A stretch of DNA of 64,000 bases from CADEDV01 sp964412375 (GTDB taxonomy: Bacteria; Bacteroidota; Bacteroidia; Chitinophagales; Chitinophagaceae): assembly GCA_964412375.1 (NCBI GenBank), contig CAYPOD010000010.1:1-64000 (forward strand). Reading direction: 5' to 3'. Made by a program: the position numbers and the translations under genes. Below, in pieces: positions 9,824 through 19,421 of the stretch. Positions within the stretch are counted from its first letter, which is position 1, and the number at the start of each line of letters is the position of its first letter. The notes below the pieces were generated by a model. The model worked only from the letters and a program-made list of their open reading frames with translations. It had not been told where the DNA came from and made no database searches.

Positions 9824-9870
9824 GACATTGGCCATTGACAGTATCTGATGTCGCATCAGGCAACAATGTC
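9824..9870. repeat. Nested inverted repeat in the purK-hppD intergenic region
   Basis: Outer arms GACATTG/CAATGTC (7 bp) enclose an inner CTGATG-tcg-CATCAG hairpin. It ends about 44 bp before the hppD start codon. It has no T-run, so it is not a normal terminator. It could be an operator or a leader RNA structure for hppD. Confidence 0.4.
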
Positions 9871-9914
9871 CTGCATTCATTTTTTTTAAGGCTCACATAC
9901 AAAATTTCAGCGTC

Positions 9915-11045
9915 ATGAACACAACTATCACAGATAAAATAAATATAAGTCAAACAGATTTTCTTCCTTTGGAAGGAACCGATTATGTTGAATTCTATGT
10001 TGGTAATGCCAAGCAGGCGGCTCATTATTATATGAGTGCTTTTGGTTTCCAGGCTTTAGCTTATGCCGGACCCGAAACAGGTGTGAAAGACCGGGCCAGT
10101 TATGCAGTCCGTCAGCATAAACTCACTTTTGTACTCACTACACCGCTACGAACCGATAACCCGATCGCCGATCATATTTATAAACACGGCGACGGGGTAA
10201 AGGCACTTTCACTTCGGGTGCAGGACGCAGCAAAAGCATGGGAAGAAACTACCAGCCGGGGCGCAAAAAGTTATATGGAACCGCAACGGTTGCAGGATGA
10301 AAACGGCGAAGTGGTGATTAGCGGCATTCACACCTATGGCGATACGGTGCATTTGTTCATTGAGAGAAAAAATTACAAGGGTGCTTTTCTGCCTGGTTAC
10401 AGGCCATGGAGTAATCCTAATTTTCAGCCCACCGATACAGGTTTGTTGTATGTTGACCACTGTGTGGGCAATGTAGGCTGGAACCAGATGAATCCCTGGG
10501 TAAAATTTTATGAGGAGGTAATGGGATTTAAAAACATCCTCACTTTTGATGACCAGGATATTTCTACTGAATATTCAGCGCTGATGAGCAAAGTGATGAG
10601 CAGTGGCAATGGATATGTAAAATTTCCAATCAATGAACCTGCGGAAGGGAAAAAGAAATCGCAGGTGGAAGAATATCTTGAGTTCTACAATGGCGAAGGG
10701 GTGCAGCATGTGGCGCTGGCAACCAATGATATTGTAAAGACGGTAAGGGAACTGCAAAGCCGTGGAGTTGAATTTTTGCAAGTACCCACTACCTATTATG
10801 ACGATCTGCTCGACAGGGTCGGTCATATTGACGAAGACCTTGAGCCATTGAAAGAATTAGGCATCCTGGTAGACAGGGATAATGAAGGTTACCTGCTGCA
10901 ATTGTTCAGCAAACCAGTTGAAGACAGACCTACACTTTTCTTTGAGATCATCCAGCGAAAAGGCGCCAAAAGCTTTGGTAAGGGAAATTTCAAAGCCCTT
11001 TTCGAAGCAATTGAAAGAGAACAGGAAGCAAGGGGGAATTTGTGA
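9915..11045 (+). CDS. hppD: 4-hydroxyphenylpyruvate dioxygenase
   Basis: HppD is the Fe(II) dioxygenase that makes homogentisate in tyrosine degradation. The 376-residue protein has two VOC-type halves. The three metal ligands can be placed as the His in YVDHCVGNV, the His in GVQHVALATNDI and the Glu in PTLFFEIIQRKG. The C-terminal KSFGKGNFKALFEAIEREQ gate helix is typical. The gene stands alone between divergent purK and a terminator, and no homogentisate pathway neighbours are present. Confidence 0.97.
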   Translation: MNTTITDKINISQTDFLPLEGTDYVEFYVGNAKQAAHYYMSAFGFQALAYAGPETGVKDRASYAVRQHKLTFVLTTPLRTDNPIADHIYKHGDGVKALSLRVQDAAKAWEETTSRGAKSYMEPQRLQDENGEVVISGIHTYGDTVHLFIERKNYKGAFLPGYRPWSNPNFQPTDTGLLYVDHCVGNVGWNQMNPWVKFYEEVMGFKNILTFDDQDISTEYSALMSKVMSSGNGYVKFPINEPAEGKKKSQVEEYLEFYNGEGVQHVALATNDIVKTVRELQSRGVEFLQVPTTYYDDLLDRVGHIDEDLEPLKELGILVDRDNEGYLLQLFSKPVEDRPTLFFEIIQRKGAKSFGKGNFKALFEAIEREQEARGNL

Positions 11046-11061
11046 GTCAAGGGCTGGAAAC

Positions 11062-11110
11062 ACGAAGTACGATTACCGGTTGTCAGGTGATCGTACTTCG
11101 TATTTTGTTT
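11062..11110 (+). terminator. Intrinsic terminator after hppD
   Basis: A 16-bp stem (one G-T pair) starting ACGAAGTACGATTACC, with an 8-nt loop, is followed by ATTTTGTTT. It starts 17 bp after the hppD stop codon. Confidence 0.85.
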
Positions 11111-11203
11111 ATTATGCATTTTTTTTGAGGTATATTTACAAATCGTTTGCAAATTGCCTGAAATAAAAGCGGTTATCATTCGTTTAGTAAAGACTGATCA
11201 TTC

Positions 11204-12412
11204 ATGAAAAACCTCGTCATTAATATTCTCATTTTGGTTTTAACCTTGCCGGTTTATGGCCAGCCTTCAGCATCACGAAACGGCAGCCATGGCGGTTCCA
11301 ATTATTACGAATCATTTATTGATTTTCAAAAAGCACTGCCCCGTCCCGGAGAAGCTTTGAAAAAAAAGGTAGACACCCTGCAAAAACAATTTGCTGAAAA
11401 GGGTCTGAAGTGGCCCATGAAATACATGTATATCCGGTCGTTTAAGTATGACAGCCAGTTAGAAGTATGGGTAAAAAATGACCTGAAGGATAAATTCCAG
11501 CTTTTCAAAACCTATAAGGTTTGTGCCCTGTCCGGAACCATGGGCCCCAAACGCATGGAAGGTGATTACCAGGTGCCGGAAGGATTTTATTATATCAATG
11601 AATTCAATCCCCGCAGCAGCTATTATTTATCGCTGGGATTGAACTATCCCAACGCATCTGACAGAATATTGAGTGATTCACTTCGTCCAGGTAGTGCTAT
11701 TTACATTCATGGCAGTTGTGTAACGGTAGGCTGCATACCGCTTACCGATCAATATATTGATGAACTGTATATACTGGCAGCACATGCCAAAAACGAAGGA
11801 CAGGATTTTATACCCGTACATATTTTCCCTATCCGCTTTAATGTGCCCAAAAGTGAAACTTATTTTGCTGGTCTCACCAAAGATGATCCTTCGTTGCGCC
11901 GGTTTGCTGACCAGTTGGAAGATGCTTACGAATATTTTGAAAAATACAAGCAATTGCCTGTTGTACTGATCGGCGAAAAAGGTCAATATATAATTAACGA
12001 CGCCCCGCCCCGGAAAGCGATTGCACCGGCTAAAGAAGAGCCAAAAAAAGTGAAGAAAGCACCCGTGCAACACCGGGTCAGGAACATTTCGGGATTAACT
12101 GATGCTGTTCATCAATGGCCGCAGTTTCCTGGTGGAGGTAATGCTTTTATGAATTACCTAGATAAACTTGGTGATGAGATGGTCGCATTTTTGCCGAAAG
12201 GAGTCAGGAAAGCATTTGTACAGGTGGAATTTATTGTTGATAAAGACGGCACCCCCACCAATTTCAAGGTACTGAAAGGAATGAATGATGAAGACTTTAC
12301 TGATGAACTGATATCCCGGATGGAAAAGATGCCGGAATGGCAACCTGCACTGCTGCACGATAAGCCGGTGCCTAAAAAAATGGTACAGACCATCACCATT
12401 GAAGCGTTATAA
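11204..12412 (+). CDS. L,D-transpeptidase (YafK type) fused to a TonB C-terminal domain
   Basis: The 402-residue exported protein (signal peptide ILILVLTLPVYGQ) has an L,D-transpeptidase catalytic domain at about residues 45-215. The active site reads IHGSCVTVGC, with His169 and the nucleophile Cys177. Such enzymes cross-link or modify peptidoglycan. After a Lys/Pro-rich linker (about 265-290) comes a TonB C-terminal-type domain (about 300-402) marked by WPQFPGGGNAFMNYL, VEFIVDKDGT and MPEWQPALLHDKPVP. The domain pair is unusual, and the C-terminal part might hold the enzyme to an outer-membrane partner. No operon partner is close. Confidence 0.85.
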   Translation: MKNLVINILILVLTLPVYGQPSASRNGSHGGSNYYESFIDFQKALPRPGEALKKKVDTLQKQFAEKGLKWPMKYMYIRSFKYDSQLEVWVKNDLKDKFQLFKTYKVCALSGTMGPKRMEGDYQVPEGFYYINEFNPRSSYYLSLGLNYPNASDRILSDSLRPGSAIYIHGSCVTVGCIPLTDQYIDELYILAAHAKNEGQDFIPVHIFPIRFNVPKSETYFAGLTKDDPSLRRFADQLEDAYEYFEKYKQLPVVLIGEKGQYIINDAPPRKAIAPAKEEPKKVKKAPVQHRVRNISGLTDAVHQWPQFPGGGNAFMNYLDKLGDEMVAFLPKGVRKAFVQVEFIVDKDGTPTNFKVLKGMNDEDFTDELISRMEKMPEWQPALLHDKPVPKKMVQTITIEAL

Positions 12413-12543
12413 GTACTCGATTTTGCCTCGTATATCTACGAAATGCTTGTATTTCAATTTTTCACTGTATAGTTTTGTTTATGATCTGGTGAAATCCGTG
12501 GATCATGCTTAATCCAATTCCTATTCATTAAAAAGAAAAACCC

Positions 12544-12609
12544 ATGAAAAAAAGTCATTTGTTTCTGTACTGCACGTTTAGTTTCATTCTTTTTGTTATT
12601 GTTTCCTGA
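12544..12609 (+). pseudogene. Possible remnant of a lipoprotein gene (signal peptide only)
   Basis: A 21-codon frame encodes MKKSHLFLYCTFSFILFVIV and a final Ser, a good lipoprotein signal core, but a TGA stop sits exactly where the lipobox Cys (TGT/TGC) is expected. Another in-frame stop follows three codons later and no coding continuation is seen. Either this is a decayed gene start or a chance hydrophobic peptide. Confidence 0.3.
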
Positions 12610-12639
12610 CACGTATAGCAGTCGCTATTTAATAAGAGA

Positions 12640-13923
12640 TTATTGCAGAAAATCCATCTTTTCTCCCAGCAATACCTGGACGGTTTCAGGTGTTTGTTGA
12701 CGGAGCAGGATGGATTTGTTTGTTACCAGCTTTTCGAACAAGGGCTGATTATAGTGCCGGATGGTGAGCAGCGACAATTCCTTCATTACTTTCACATCAA
12801 ATATTGCCGATGCCTCAAGGGCCAGTTTTTCGATCTTTTCAGGCCAGTCGTCCAGCACACAAAGAAAGCTGATAGCGCCGTTTTGTGTTAGCCCCGGTTT
12901 GAGGTGAAGTTGTTCAAATAACTGGTATAACTGCCCGACATGATGTTCCCCCACAAACGAAAAATCTTTTGAGACCATTTCAATTAACACCTGTTTTTCT
13001 TTTAAAACAATTACAGGCGGCAAGCCATGCACCGGCTTGTTGTGAATAACAGTACCTGGTAAGTCAGGATTTAAAAAACACTTTACATACAAAGGAATAT
13101 TTTTATTCTGCAGCGGTTTGATGGTTTTGGGGTGAATGACCTGTGCGCCGTAGTAGGCCATTTCAATCACCTCATCATAATTCAGTTCAGGAATGGGTAC
13201 GGCATCAGGAAACTGTTTGGGGTCTGCATTCATCACACTTTCCACATCTTTCCAGATAGTCTGGCTTTCGGCATTCAACAGGTTGGCAAATACCGCAGCA
13301 CTGTAATCGCTGCCTTCCCGGCCCAGTGTGGTGCTTTCATTTTCATCTGTAGAGCCGATGAATCCTTGTGTAAGTACAATATCAAATTCATCCAATGCGG
13401 GTATAACCAAAGATTCAACCTGTGCTTTTGTTATATCCCAGTCAATGTTCGCATCCCTGAAGTCATCATCGGTGCGGAATATATCCCTGACATCCATCCA
13501 TTGATTACGTATCCCGGCTTCGTTCAGCCAGGCACTGACGATGGAAGTGGACAACAGTTCTCCCACACAAACTACCTGGTCATAATAATAATCATGATCC
13601 CGCACCGGTTTATCATGCAGCAGCCATTCAACTTCTGTAAAAAAATCCCGGAGTTGTGCTTCACAGGCAAGGTAATGGGTGACGAGAAGCTGCTTTGCTA
13701 TGGCGAGATGTTTTTGCTTTATTACTTCAAACAACCGGAGGGCCTCATCCTTTTTTCCGCTGCAATAGGCTTCCACTACCTGTTCCAATGCGTTGGTGGT
13801 TTTGCCCATGGCCGAGATAACAACAACTATTTTTTCGTTTGGATAGCGGCGCAGGATGACGGGAATATTCATAATCCTTTCTACACTGTTGACAGAGGCG
13901 CCGCCGAATTTGAACACTTTCAT
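12640..13923 (-). CDS. lysC: Aspartate kinase
   Basis: This cytoplasmic enzyme phosphorylates aspartate at the head of Lys/Thr/Met and diaminopimelate synthesis. The 427-residue monofunctional form starts MKVFKFGGASVNSVERI and contains the kinase motifs TLGREGSDYSAAVFANLL and VMNADPKQFPDAVPIPELNYDEVIEMAYYGAQVIHPKT. The last ~130 residues form the ACT regulatory region. It is divergent from fbp with about 100 bp between the start codons. It is not fused to homoserine dehydrogenase. Confidence 0.95.
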   Translation of the reverse strand: MKVFKFGGASVNSVERIMNIPVILRRYPNEKIVVVISAMGKTTNALEQVVEAYCSGKKDEALRLFEVIKQKHLAIAKQLLVTHYLACEAQLRDFFTEVEWLLHDKPVRDHDYYYDQVVCVGELLSTSIVSAWLNEAGIRNQWMDVRDIFRTDDDFRDANIDWDITKAQVESLVIPALDEFDIVLTQGFIGSTDENESTTLGREGSDYSAAVFANLLNAESQTIWKDVESVMNADPKQFPDAVPIPELNYDEVIEMAYYGAQVIHPKTIKPLQNKNIPLYVKCFLNPDLPGTVIHNKPVHGLPPVIVLKEKQVLIEMVSKDFSFVGEHHVGQLYQLFEQLHLKPGLTQNGAISFLCVLDDWPEKIEKLALEASAIFDVKVMKELSLLTIRHYNQPLFEKLVTNKSILLRQQTPETVQVLLGEKMDFLQ

Positions 13924-13976
13924 GAAAGAACCGGAGATTTTTATGGCTGCAAATGTCGGGATTATTAATCAACCGG

Positions 13977-14008
13977 TTTACGGACGGTATTTTTTTCCAT
14001 TACATTTG
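13977..14008 (+). promoter_or_regulatory. Promoter of fbp
   Basis: TTTA at 13977-13980 and TACATTTG at 14001-14008 are separated by 20 bp, matching the Bacteroidota -33/-7 pattern. The predicted start of transcription (~14015) supports translation from the ATG at 14028 instead of the longer upstream frame. Confidence 0.6.
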
Positions 14009-14027
14009 CCGGTATCAAAATTGCCGT

Positions 14028-15044
14028 ATGTCAGTCAACCGGAAAGTTTTAACTCTTGATGAATTTACGATTCAGCAACTTCGGGAATTTCCACATGCCA
14101 CAGGCGAACTGTCCACTTTGCTGCGGGACATGGGCCTTGCTGCCAAGCGGGTAAACGTCGAGGTAAATAAAGCCGGGCTGGTGGATATTCTTGGCGATGC
14201 AGGCTCGGTAAATGTGCAGGGTGAGGAAGTAAAAAAACTGGATGTATATGCCAATAACCAGTTTATGGGTGTGCTGCGGCATGGCATCAGTTGTTCCGGT
14301 ATTGCCAGTGAAGAAATGGACGATTATGTAGCTTTTGATGATGCCATCAGCAAAAAGTCGAAGTATGTATGCTTGTTTGATCCGTTGGATGGCAGTGCCA
14401 ATATTGATGTGAATGTTTCCATTGGCACCATCTTTAGCGTCTATCGCAGAATCACACCGCTGGGTACAATAGCGACCGAAGCAGATTTTTTGCAACCAGG
14501 CAATCAACAGGTGGCTGCAGGTTATATAGTTTATGGTTCTTCCACCATGATGGTATATGCCACACGCCGCGGGGTCAATGGATTTACATTAGATCCTTCA
14601 ATTGGTGAGTTCACCCTAAGCCACCCGGATATTAAATGTCCTGACCGGGGTAAGATATATTCTGTCAATCATGGCAACTTTTTCCAGTATGATGAAGGTG
14701 TAAAAAAATATATTACTGCCTGCCAGAAAAAAGACAAATCCAACGGCGGCCCCTACACGCAACGATATATCGGGAGCATGGTTTCCGATGTGCACCGCAA
14801 CCTCATCAAGGGCGGCATATTTATGTATCCCGGCACCACCGATAAGCCCAAAGGCAAATTGCGTCTGTTGTATGAATGTAACCCGTTTGCCTTTATCCTG
14901 GAAGTAGCCGGCGGAAAAGCCACCAATGGCAAACAAAGAATCCTGGATATTCAACCTACCGAATTGCACCAGCGGACACCTTTCTTTGCCGGCAGCAAAG
15001 GCATGATGGAAGAACTGGAAACATATTTGAAAGAAAATGATTGA
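14028..15044 (+). CDS. fbp: Fructose-1,6-bisphosphatase class 1
   Basis: This gluconeogenic enzyme removes the 1-phosphate of fructose-1,6-bisphosphate. The 338-residue product begins MSVNRKVLTLDEF. The start is placed by the promoter just upstream; a longer frame from 13953 would overlap the promoter. Metal and substrate motifs include YVCLFDPLDGSANIDVNVSIGTIFS, SMVSDVHRNLIKGGIFMYPG and RLLYECNPFAFILEVAGGKA. It overlaps the next gene by 8 bp (ATGATTGA), so the two are translationally linked. Confidence 0.96.
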   Translation: MSVNRKVLTLDEFTIQQLREFPHATGELSTLLRDMGLAAKRVNVEVNKAGLVDILGDAGSVNVQGEEVKKLDVYANNQFMGVLRHGISCSGIASEEMDDYVAFDDAISKKSKYVCLFDPLDGSANIDVNVSIGTIFSVYRRITPLGTIATEADFLQPGNQQVAAGYIVYGSSTMMVYATRRGVNGFTLDPSIGEFTLSHPDIKCPDRGKIYSVNHGNFFQYDEGVKKYITACQKKDKSNGGPYTQRYIGSMVSDVHRNLIKGGIFMYPGTTDKPKGKLRLLYECNPFAFILEVAGGKATNGKQRILDIQPTELHQRTPFFAGSKGMMEELETYLKEND

Positions 15045-15495
15045 ACTGATACCATATGAAAACAGGTACCAACCTGATTTTAAGCGATTGAACCTGGAAT
15101 GGCTGGACAAATACAACCTGACCGAAAGCCATGACCTGGAGATCCTTGATGATCCTGAAGGGACGGTTATTGCAAGGGGCGGTTGCATTTTCCTGGCGAT
15201 GGATGATGGAAGGGTAGTGGGTTCTGCCGGTTTGTGGAAAGAAAATGACAATGAATACGAATTAGTGAAAATGGCGGTTGATCCGCTGCAACGAGGTAAA
15301 GGAACGGGAAAATTGTTACTGGAAAAATGTATTGCAGCAGCCAGGCAGCGGAATGCATTACGAATATTCCTTTACTCAAACAGTCAGTTGAAGACAGCCC
15401 TTTCATTGTATGAGAAATATGGTTTTCGCCACATTGCAGTAAAAGATGCCCCATTTGTTACAGCCGATGTGAAAATGGAATTAACTTTATCCTGA
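15037..15495 (+). CDS. GNAT family N-acetyltransferase
   Basis: The 152-residue protein has the GNAT fold, with the acetyl-CoA loop VDPLQRGKGTGKLLLEKCI (Q/RxxGxG/A type) near residue 85-103 and the closing ALSLYEKYGFRHI. The substrate is not identifiable. The start codon overlaps the end of fbp by 8 bp. Confidence 0.9.
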   Translation: MIELIPYENRYQPDFKRLNLEWLDKYNLTESHDLEILDDPEGTVIARGGCIFLAMDDGRVVGSAGLWKENDNEYELVKMAVDPLQRGKGTGKLLLEKCIAAARQRNALRIFLYSNSQLKTALSLYEKYGFRHIAVKDAPFVTADVKMELTLS

Positions 15496-15505
15496 ATCAA
15501 GGCAA

Positions 15506-16267
15506 ATGAGCAACACAATTATTTCGGTCAGCAACCTGGTAAAGAATTACGGCAGTTTCCAGGCCGTTAAAGGTATTTCGTTTGAAGTGTTTGAAGGGGA
15601 GATCTTTGGTTTGCTGGGCCCCAATGGCGCCGGCAAATCCACTACTCTCGAAATCATTGAAACGCTGCGGGAAAAGACAAGCGGTGAGGTGAAAGTTGCA
15701 GGCTATGATCTGGATAAGCAACCCGGCGAAATTAAAAAGATCATTGGGGTACAGTTGCAATCGAGTGGTTATTATCCCGGCTTAAACCTTGTTCAGTTGA
15801 TTGAATTGTTTTGCGGCTTGTATAACCGGCAAGTGGATCCACTGGAATTACTCGATAGTGTGAACCTGCGGGAGAAAGCAAAAGCACAATTTAAGAACCT
15901 GAGCGGCGGGCAAAAGCAGCGTTTTTCTGTGGCAACTACACTGATCAATGAACCAAAAGTTATTTTCCTGGATGAGCCTACTACCGGTCTTGATCCGCAG
16001 GCAAGAAGAAGTTTGTGGGAACTCATCAAAAGAATAAGGGAAAAAGGAACTACGGTTATAATCACCACGCATTATATGGATGAAGCGGAATATCTCTGCG
16101 ACAGGGTGGCCATCATTGATTCAGGCAAGATCATTGCATCAGACAGTCCCGACAAATTGATTGATAATTTGGTCTCAACAGGTTTTGAAAGAAGAAAAGA
16201 AGTGAAAAAAGCCAACCTCGAAGATGTTTTTATCAGTTTAACAGGTCATTCGCTGAGGGAAGATTAG
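15506..16267 (+). CDS. ABC transporter ATP-binding protein (DrrA/CcmA type)
   Basis: The 253-residue ATPase carries Walker A (GPNGAGKST), the LSGGQKQR signature, Walker B (VIFLDEP) and the H-loop (TTHYMDEAEYLCDRVAII). The C-terminal stretch ending LEDVFISLTGHSLRED is typical of ABC-2 type exporters. It lies 10 bp after the acetyltransferase. No ABC-2 permease is adjacent, so its membrane partner must be encoded elsewhere. Confidence 0.93.
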   Translation: MSNTIISVSNLVKNYGSFQAVKGISFEVFEGEIFGLLGPNGAGKSTTLEIIETLREKTSGEVKVAGYDLDKQPGEIKKIIGVQLQSSGYYPGLNLVQLIELFCGLYNRQVDPLELLDSVNLREKAKAQFKNLSGGQKQRFSVATTLINEPKVIFLDEPTTGLDPQARRSLWELIKRIREKGTTVIITTHYMDEAEYLCDRVAIIDSGKIIASDSPDKLIDNLVSTGFERRKEVKKANLEDVFISLTGHSLRED

Positions 16268-16380
16268 GGAGAGGGGTGTTGTGAATGGTGAATGGGCAAT
16301 AGTTAATAAGGAACGGGGAGAATTGATAGAGTGACAATAGTTCTTCAAACGGAAACCAACTAAAACAATAAACTCGATAA

Positions 16381-16818
16381 ATGAGTATTCAAAATAAACT
16401 ACGGGAATTTATGTCAGGCAAAATCGAAAAACAAAAACAGGAAGGGGCCGCTTTCCTGGCTGCGAACAAACAAAAGGAAGGAGTGGTGGAACTACCCGAA
16501 GGGCTGCAATACCTGGTGCTTAAAGAAGGGACCGGGGCGCAACCTATCATCAGCGATGGGGTAAAAGCACACTACAAAGGCTCATTACTTGACGGAAAAG
16601 AATTTGACAATTCATTTAAAAGAAACCAGCCCTTCACTGCGCCGCTGCGATCGCTGATAAGAGGCTGGCAGATTGCTTTACCGTTGATGAAAGAAGGCAG
16701 TCATTGGCGGTTATGGATTCCTTCTGATCTCGCCTATGGCGACAGGGGAGCCGGTGCTGATATTCCCGGCGGCGCCACACTGGTTTTTGAAGTAGAACTG
16801 ATCAGTATCGTTAAATAA
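16381..16818 (+). CDS. FKBP-type peptidyl-prolyl cis-trans isomerase
   Basis: The 145-residue protein has a short helical N-terminus (Mip/FklB-like, about residues 1-35) and a full FKBP domain (about 50-145) with VKAHYKGSLLDGKEFDNSF, LIRGWQIALPLMKEGSHW and LAYGDRGAGADIPGGATLVFEVEL. No signal peptide is visible, so a cytoplasmic location is likely. The gap before it (16268-16380) shows no clear promoter. Confidence 0.95.
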   Translation: MSIQNKLREFMSGKIEKQKQEGAAFLAANKQKEGVVELPEGLQYLVLKEGTGAQPIISDGVKAHYKGSLLDGKEFDNSFKRNQPFTAPLRSLIRGWQIALPLMKEGSHWRLWIPSDLAYGDRGAGADIPGGATLVFEVELISIVK

Positions 16819-16829
16819 AAAAAATTGTT

Positions 16830-17369
16830 ATGGCCACAATGACCATTGATCTGCGTTATCCTATCGGCAAATATGAACCGCAGCCATTTTCCATAGAGAA
16901 AAAAATAGAATGGCTGGCCGATCTGAAATTTTTACCGCTGCAGTTGGAAAACGCCGTACTCAATTTAGATGAAGCACAGTTGCATACACCTTATCGTGAA
17001 GGCGGGTGGACAGTGCAACAGGTGGTGCATCATGTGGCTGACAGCCATATCAATGCCTATTGCCGTTTCAAACTGGCATTGACAGAAGAGAACCCAACGA
17101 TAAAGCCTTACGATGAAAAACTGTGGGCGGATATGAACGATGTTCAAAAGCTTCCCATTAACCTGTCGCTTACATTGTTGCATGCTTTGCATATCCGCTG
17201 GCATGAGTCTCTGAAATATGTTTCCGATAATGACTGGAATAACCGCACTGTTTTTCACCCGGAACACAAAAAAACCCTTCGCCTGTGGTTCCTGCTTGGT
17301 ATGTACGCCTGGCATGGCAAACATCATGTGGCACATATCACCAGCTTACGGGAAAAAATGGGTTGGTAA
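16830..17369 (+). CDS. YfiT/BstA family DinB-fold protein (putative bacillithiol transferase)
   Basis: The 179-residue protein matches the YfiT family, with the N-terminal LRYPIGKYEPQPFS and the metal-binding histidines in VQQVVHHVADSHINAYCR and YAWHGKHHVAHI. In Bacillus the related BstA is a divalent-metal bacillithiol S-transferase; older annotation says metal-dependent hydrolase. The presence of bshC at the start of this window supports the bacillithiol role. It lies 11 bp after the FKBP gene. Confidence 0.88.
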   Translation: MATMTIDLRYPIGKYEPQPFSIEKKIEWLADLKFLPLQLENAVLNLDEAQLHTPYREGGWTVQQVVHHVADSHINAYCRFKLALTEENPTIKPYDEKLWADMNDVQKLPINLSLTLLHALHIRWHESLKYVSDNDWNNRTVFHPEHKKTLRLWFLLGMYAWHGKHHVAHITSLREKMGW

Positions 17370-17421
17370 AAAGGGTTCATGGCTAAATTAGCAGAACTGC
17401 CAGGAAACATGATTTTCAACT

Positions 17422-17970
17422 ATGAAATGGAAACTACTTTCTTCTGAGTATATCTTCAAAGATGAATGGGCCAGGTTGCGCAAGGACACCTGCGAAACAC
17501 CAAAAGGAACCGTAGTGGAACCCTATTACGTGTATGAATTCCCGGATTGGGTGACAGCAATGCCGGTAACAGAAGACGGGAAAGTAATTCTTGTGCGGCA
17601 ATACCGGCAGGCACTGGGTGAAATTTGCCTGGAAACTCCGGGTGGATGTGTTGATGATACGGAAAAGGACCTTGAATCAGCCATTGCCCGTGAATTACTG
17701 GAGGAAACGGGTTATTCTTTTTCCGGTTATGATTACCTGGGCCAGGTGTCTGCCAACCCTTCCACCAACAATAATCTCATGCACATGTTTTTGGCAAGAG
17801 GGGGAAAGAAAATTGCCCGTCAGAAACTGGACAAGAATGAGGAAATAGAAGTGGAATTATTTAGTATAGAAGAAGTAAAACAACTGCTGAATCAAAACAA
17901 AATTGTTCAGGCCATGCATGTGGCATGTATTATGTATGCCCTGGAAAAAATGAAAATGTCTATAATCTGA
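17422..17970 (+). CDS. Nudix hydrolase (ADP-ribose pyrophosphatase-like)
   Basis: The 182-residue protein contains a full Nudix box, GGCVDDTEKDLESAIARELLEETGY, read as G-x5-E-x7-REUxEExGU, at about residues 73-97. The preceding VILVRQYRQALGEICLETPG resembles ADP-ribose and GDP-mannose pyrophosphatases. The substrate is inferred only from this resemblance. It converges on rimO with a 33-bp gap and no strong terminator. Confidence 0.92.
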   Translation: MKWKLLSSEYIFKDEWARLRKDTCETPKGTVVEPYYVYEFPDWVTAMPVTEDGKVILVRQYRQALGEICLETPGGCVDDTEKDLESAIARELLEETGYSFSGYDYLGQVSANPSTNNNLMHMFLARGGKKIARQKLDKNEEIEVELFSIEEVKQLLNQNKIVQAMHVACIMYALEKMKMSII

Positions 17971-18003
17971 AAGGCCTGTTTTCAATTGCAGCTATCAATT
18001 TAA

Positions 18004-19311
<1,308 letters not shown>

Positions 19312-19328
19312 GTTCCAAAATCAGCTGG

Positions 19329-19336
19329 CAAAACTA
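19329..19336 (-). promoter_or_regulatory. -7 promoter element for rimO
   Basis: The minus strand reads TAGTTTTG, an exact TAnnTTTG match, giving a leader of roughly 11 nt. No clear -33 TTTG was found. Confidence 0.45.
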
Positions 19337-19421
19337 AGCTATTTACGGGAAGGTTATTTTCCTGTCTTTGGGGCTGTAAAAGCTCACTTGTTTATTCCTA
19401 TATTTGTTCAACAGGTAATTT

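Noticed and set aside
13132..13968. A 278-codon plus-strand frame opposite lysC
   Set aside because: It lies over the lysC coding strand, has low-quality composition (many Cys, His, Phe) and no recognisable domain.
13953..14027. Upstream extension of fbp
   Set aside because: It would overlap the promoter and adds residues outside the family N-terminus.
16268..16380. Short G-rich and TGAATGG-type near-repeats before the FKBP gene
   Set aside because: They are imperfect and few, with no clear array or site; likely chance or decayed sequence.
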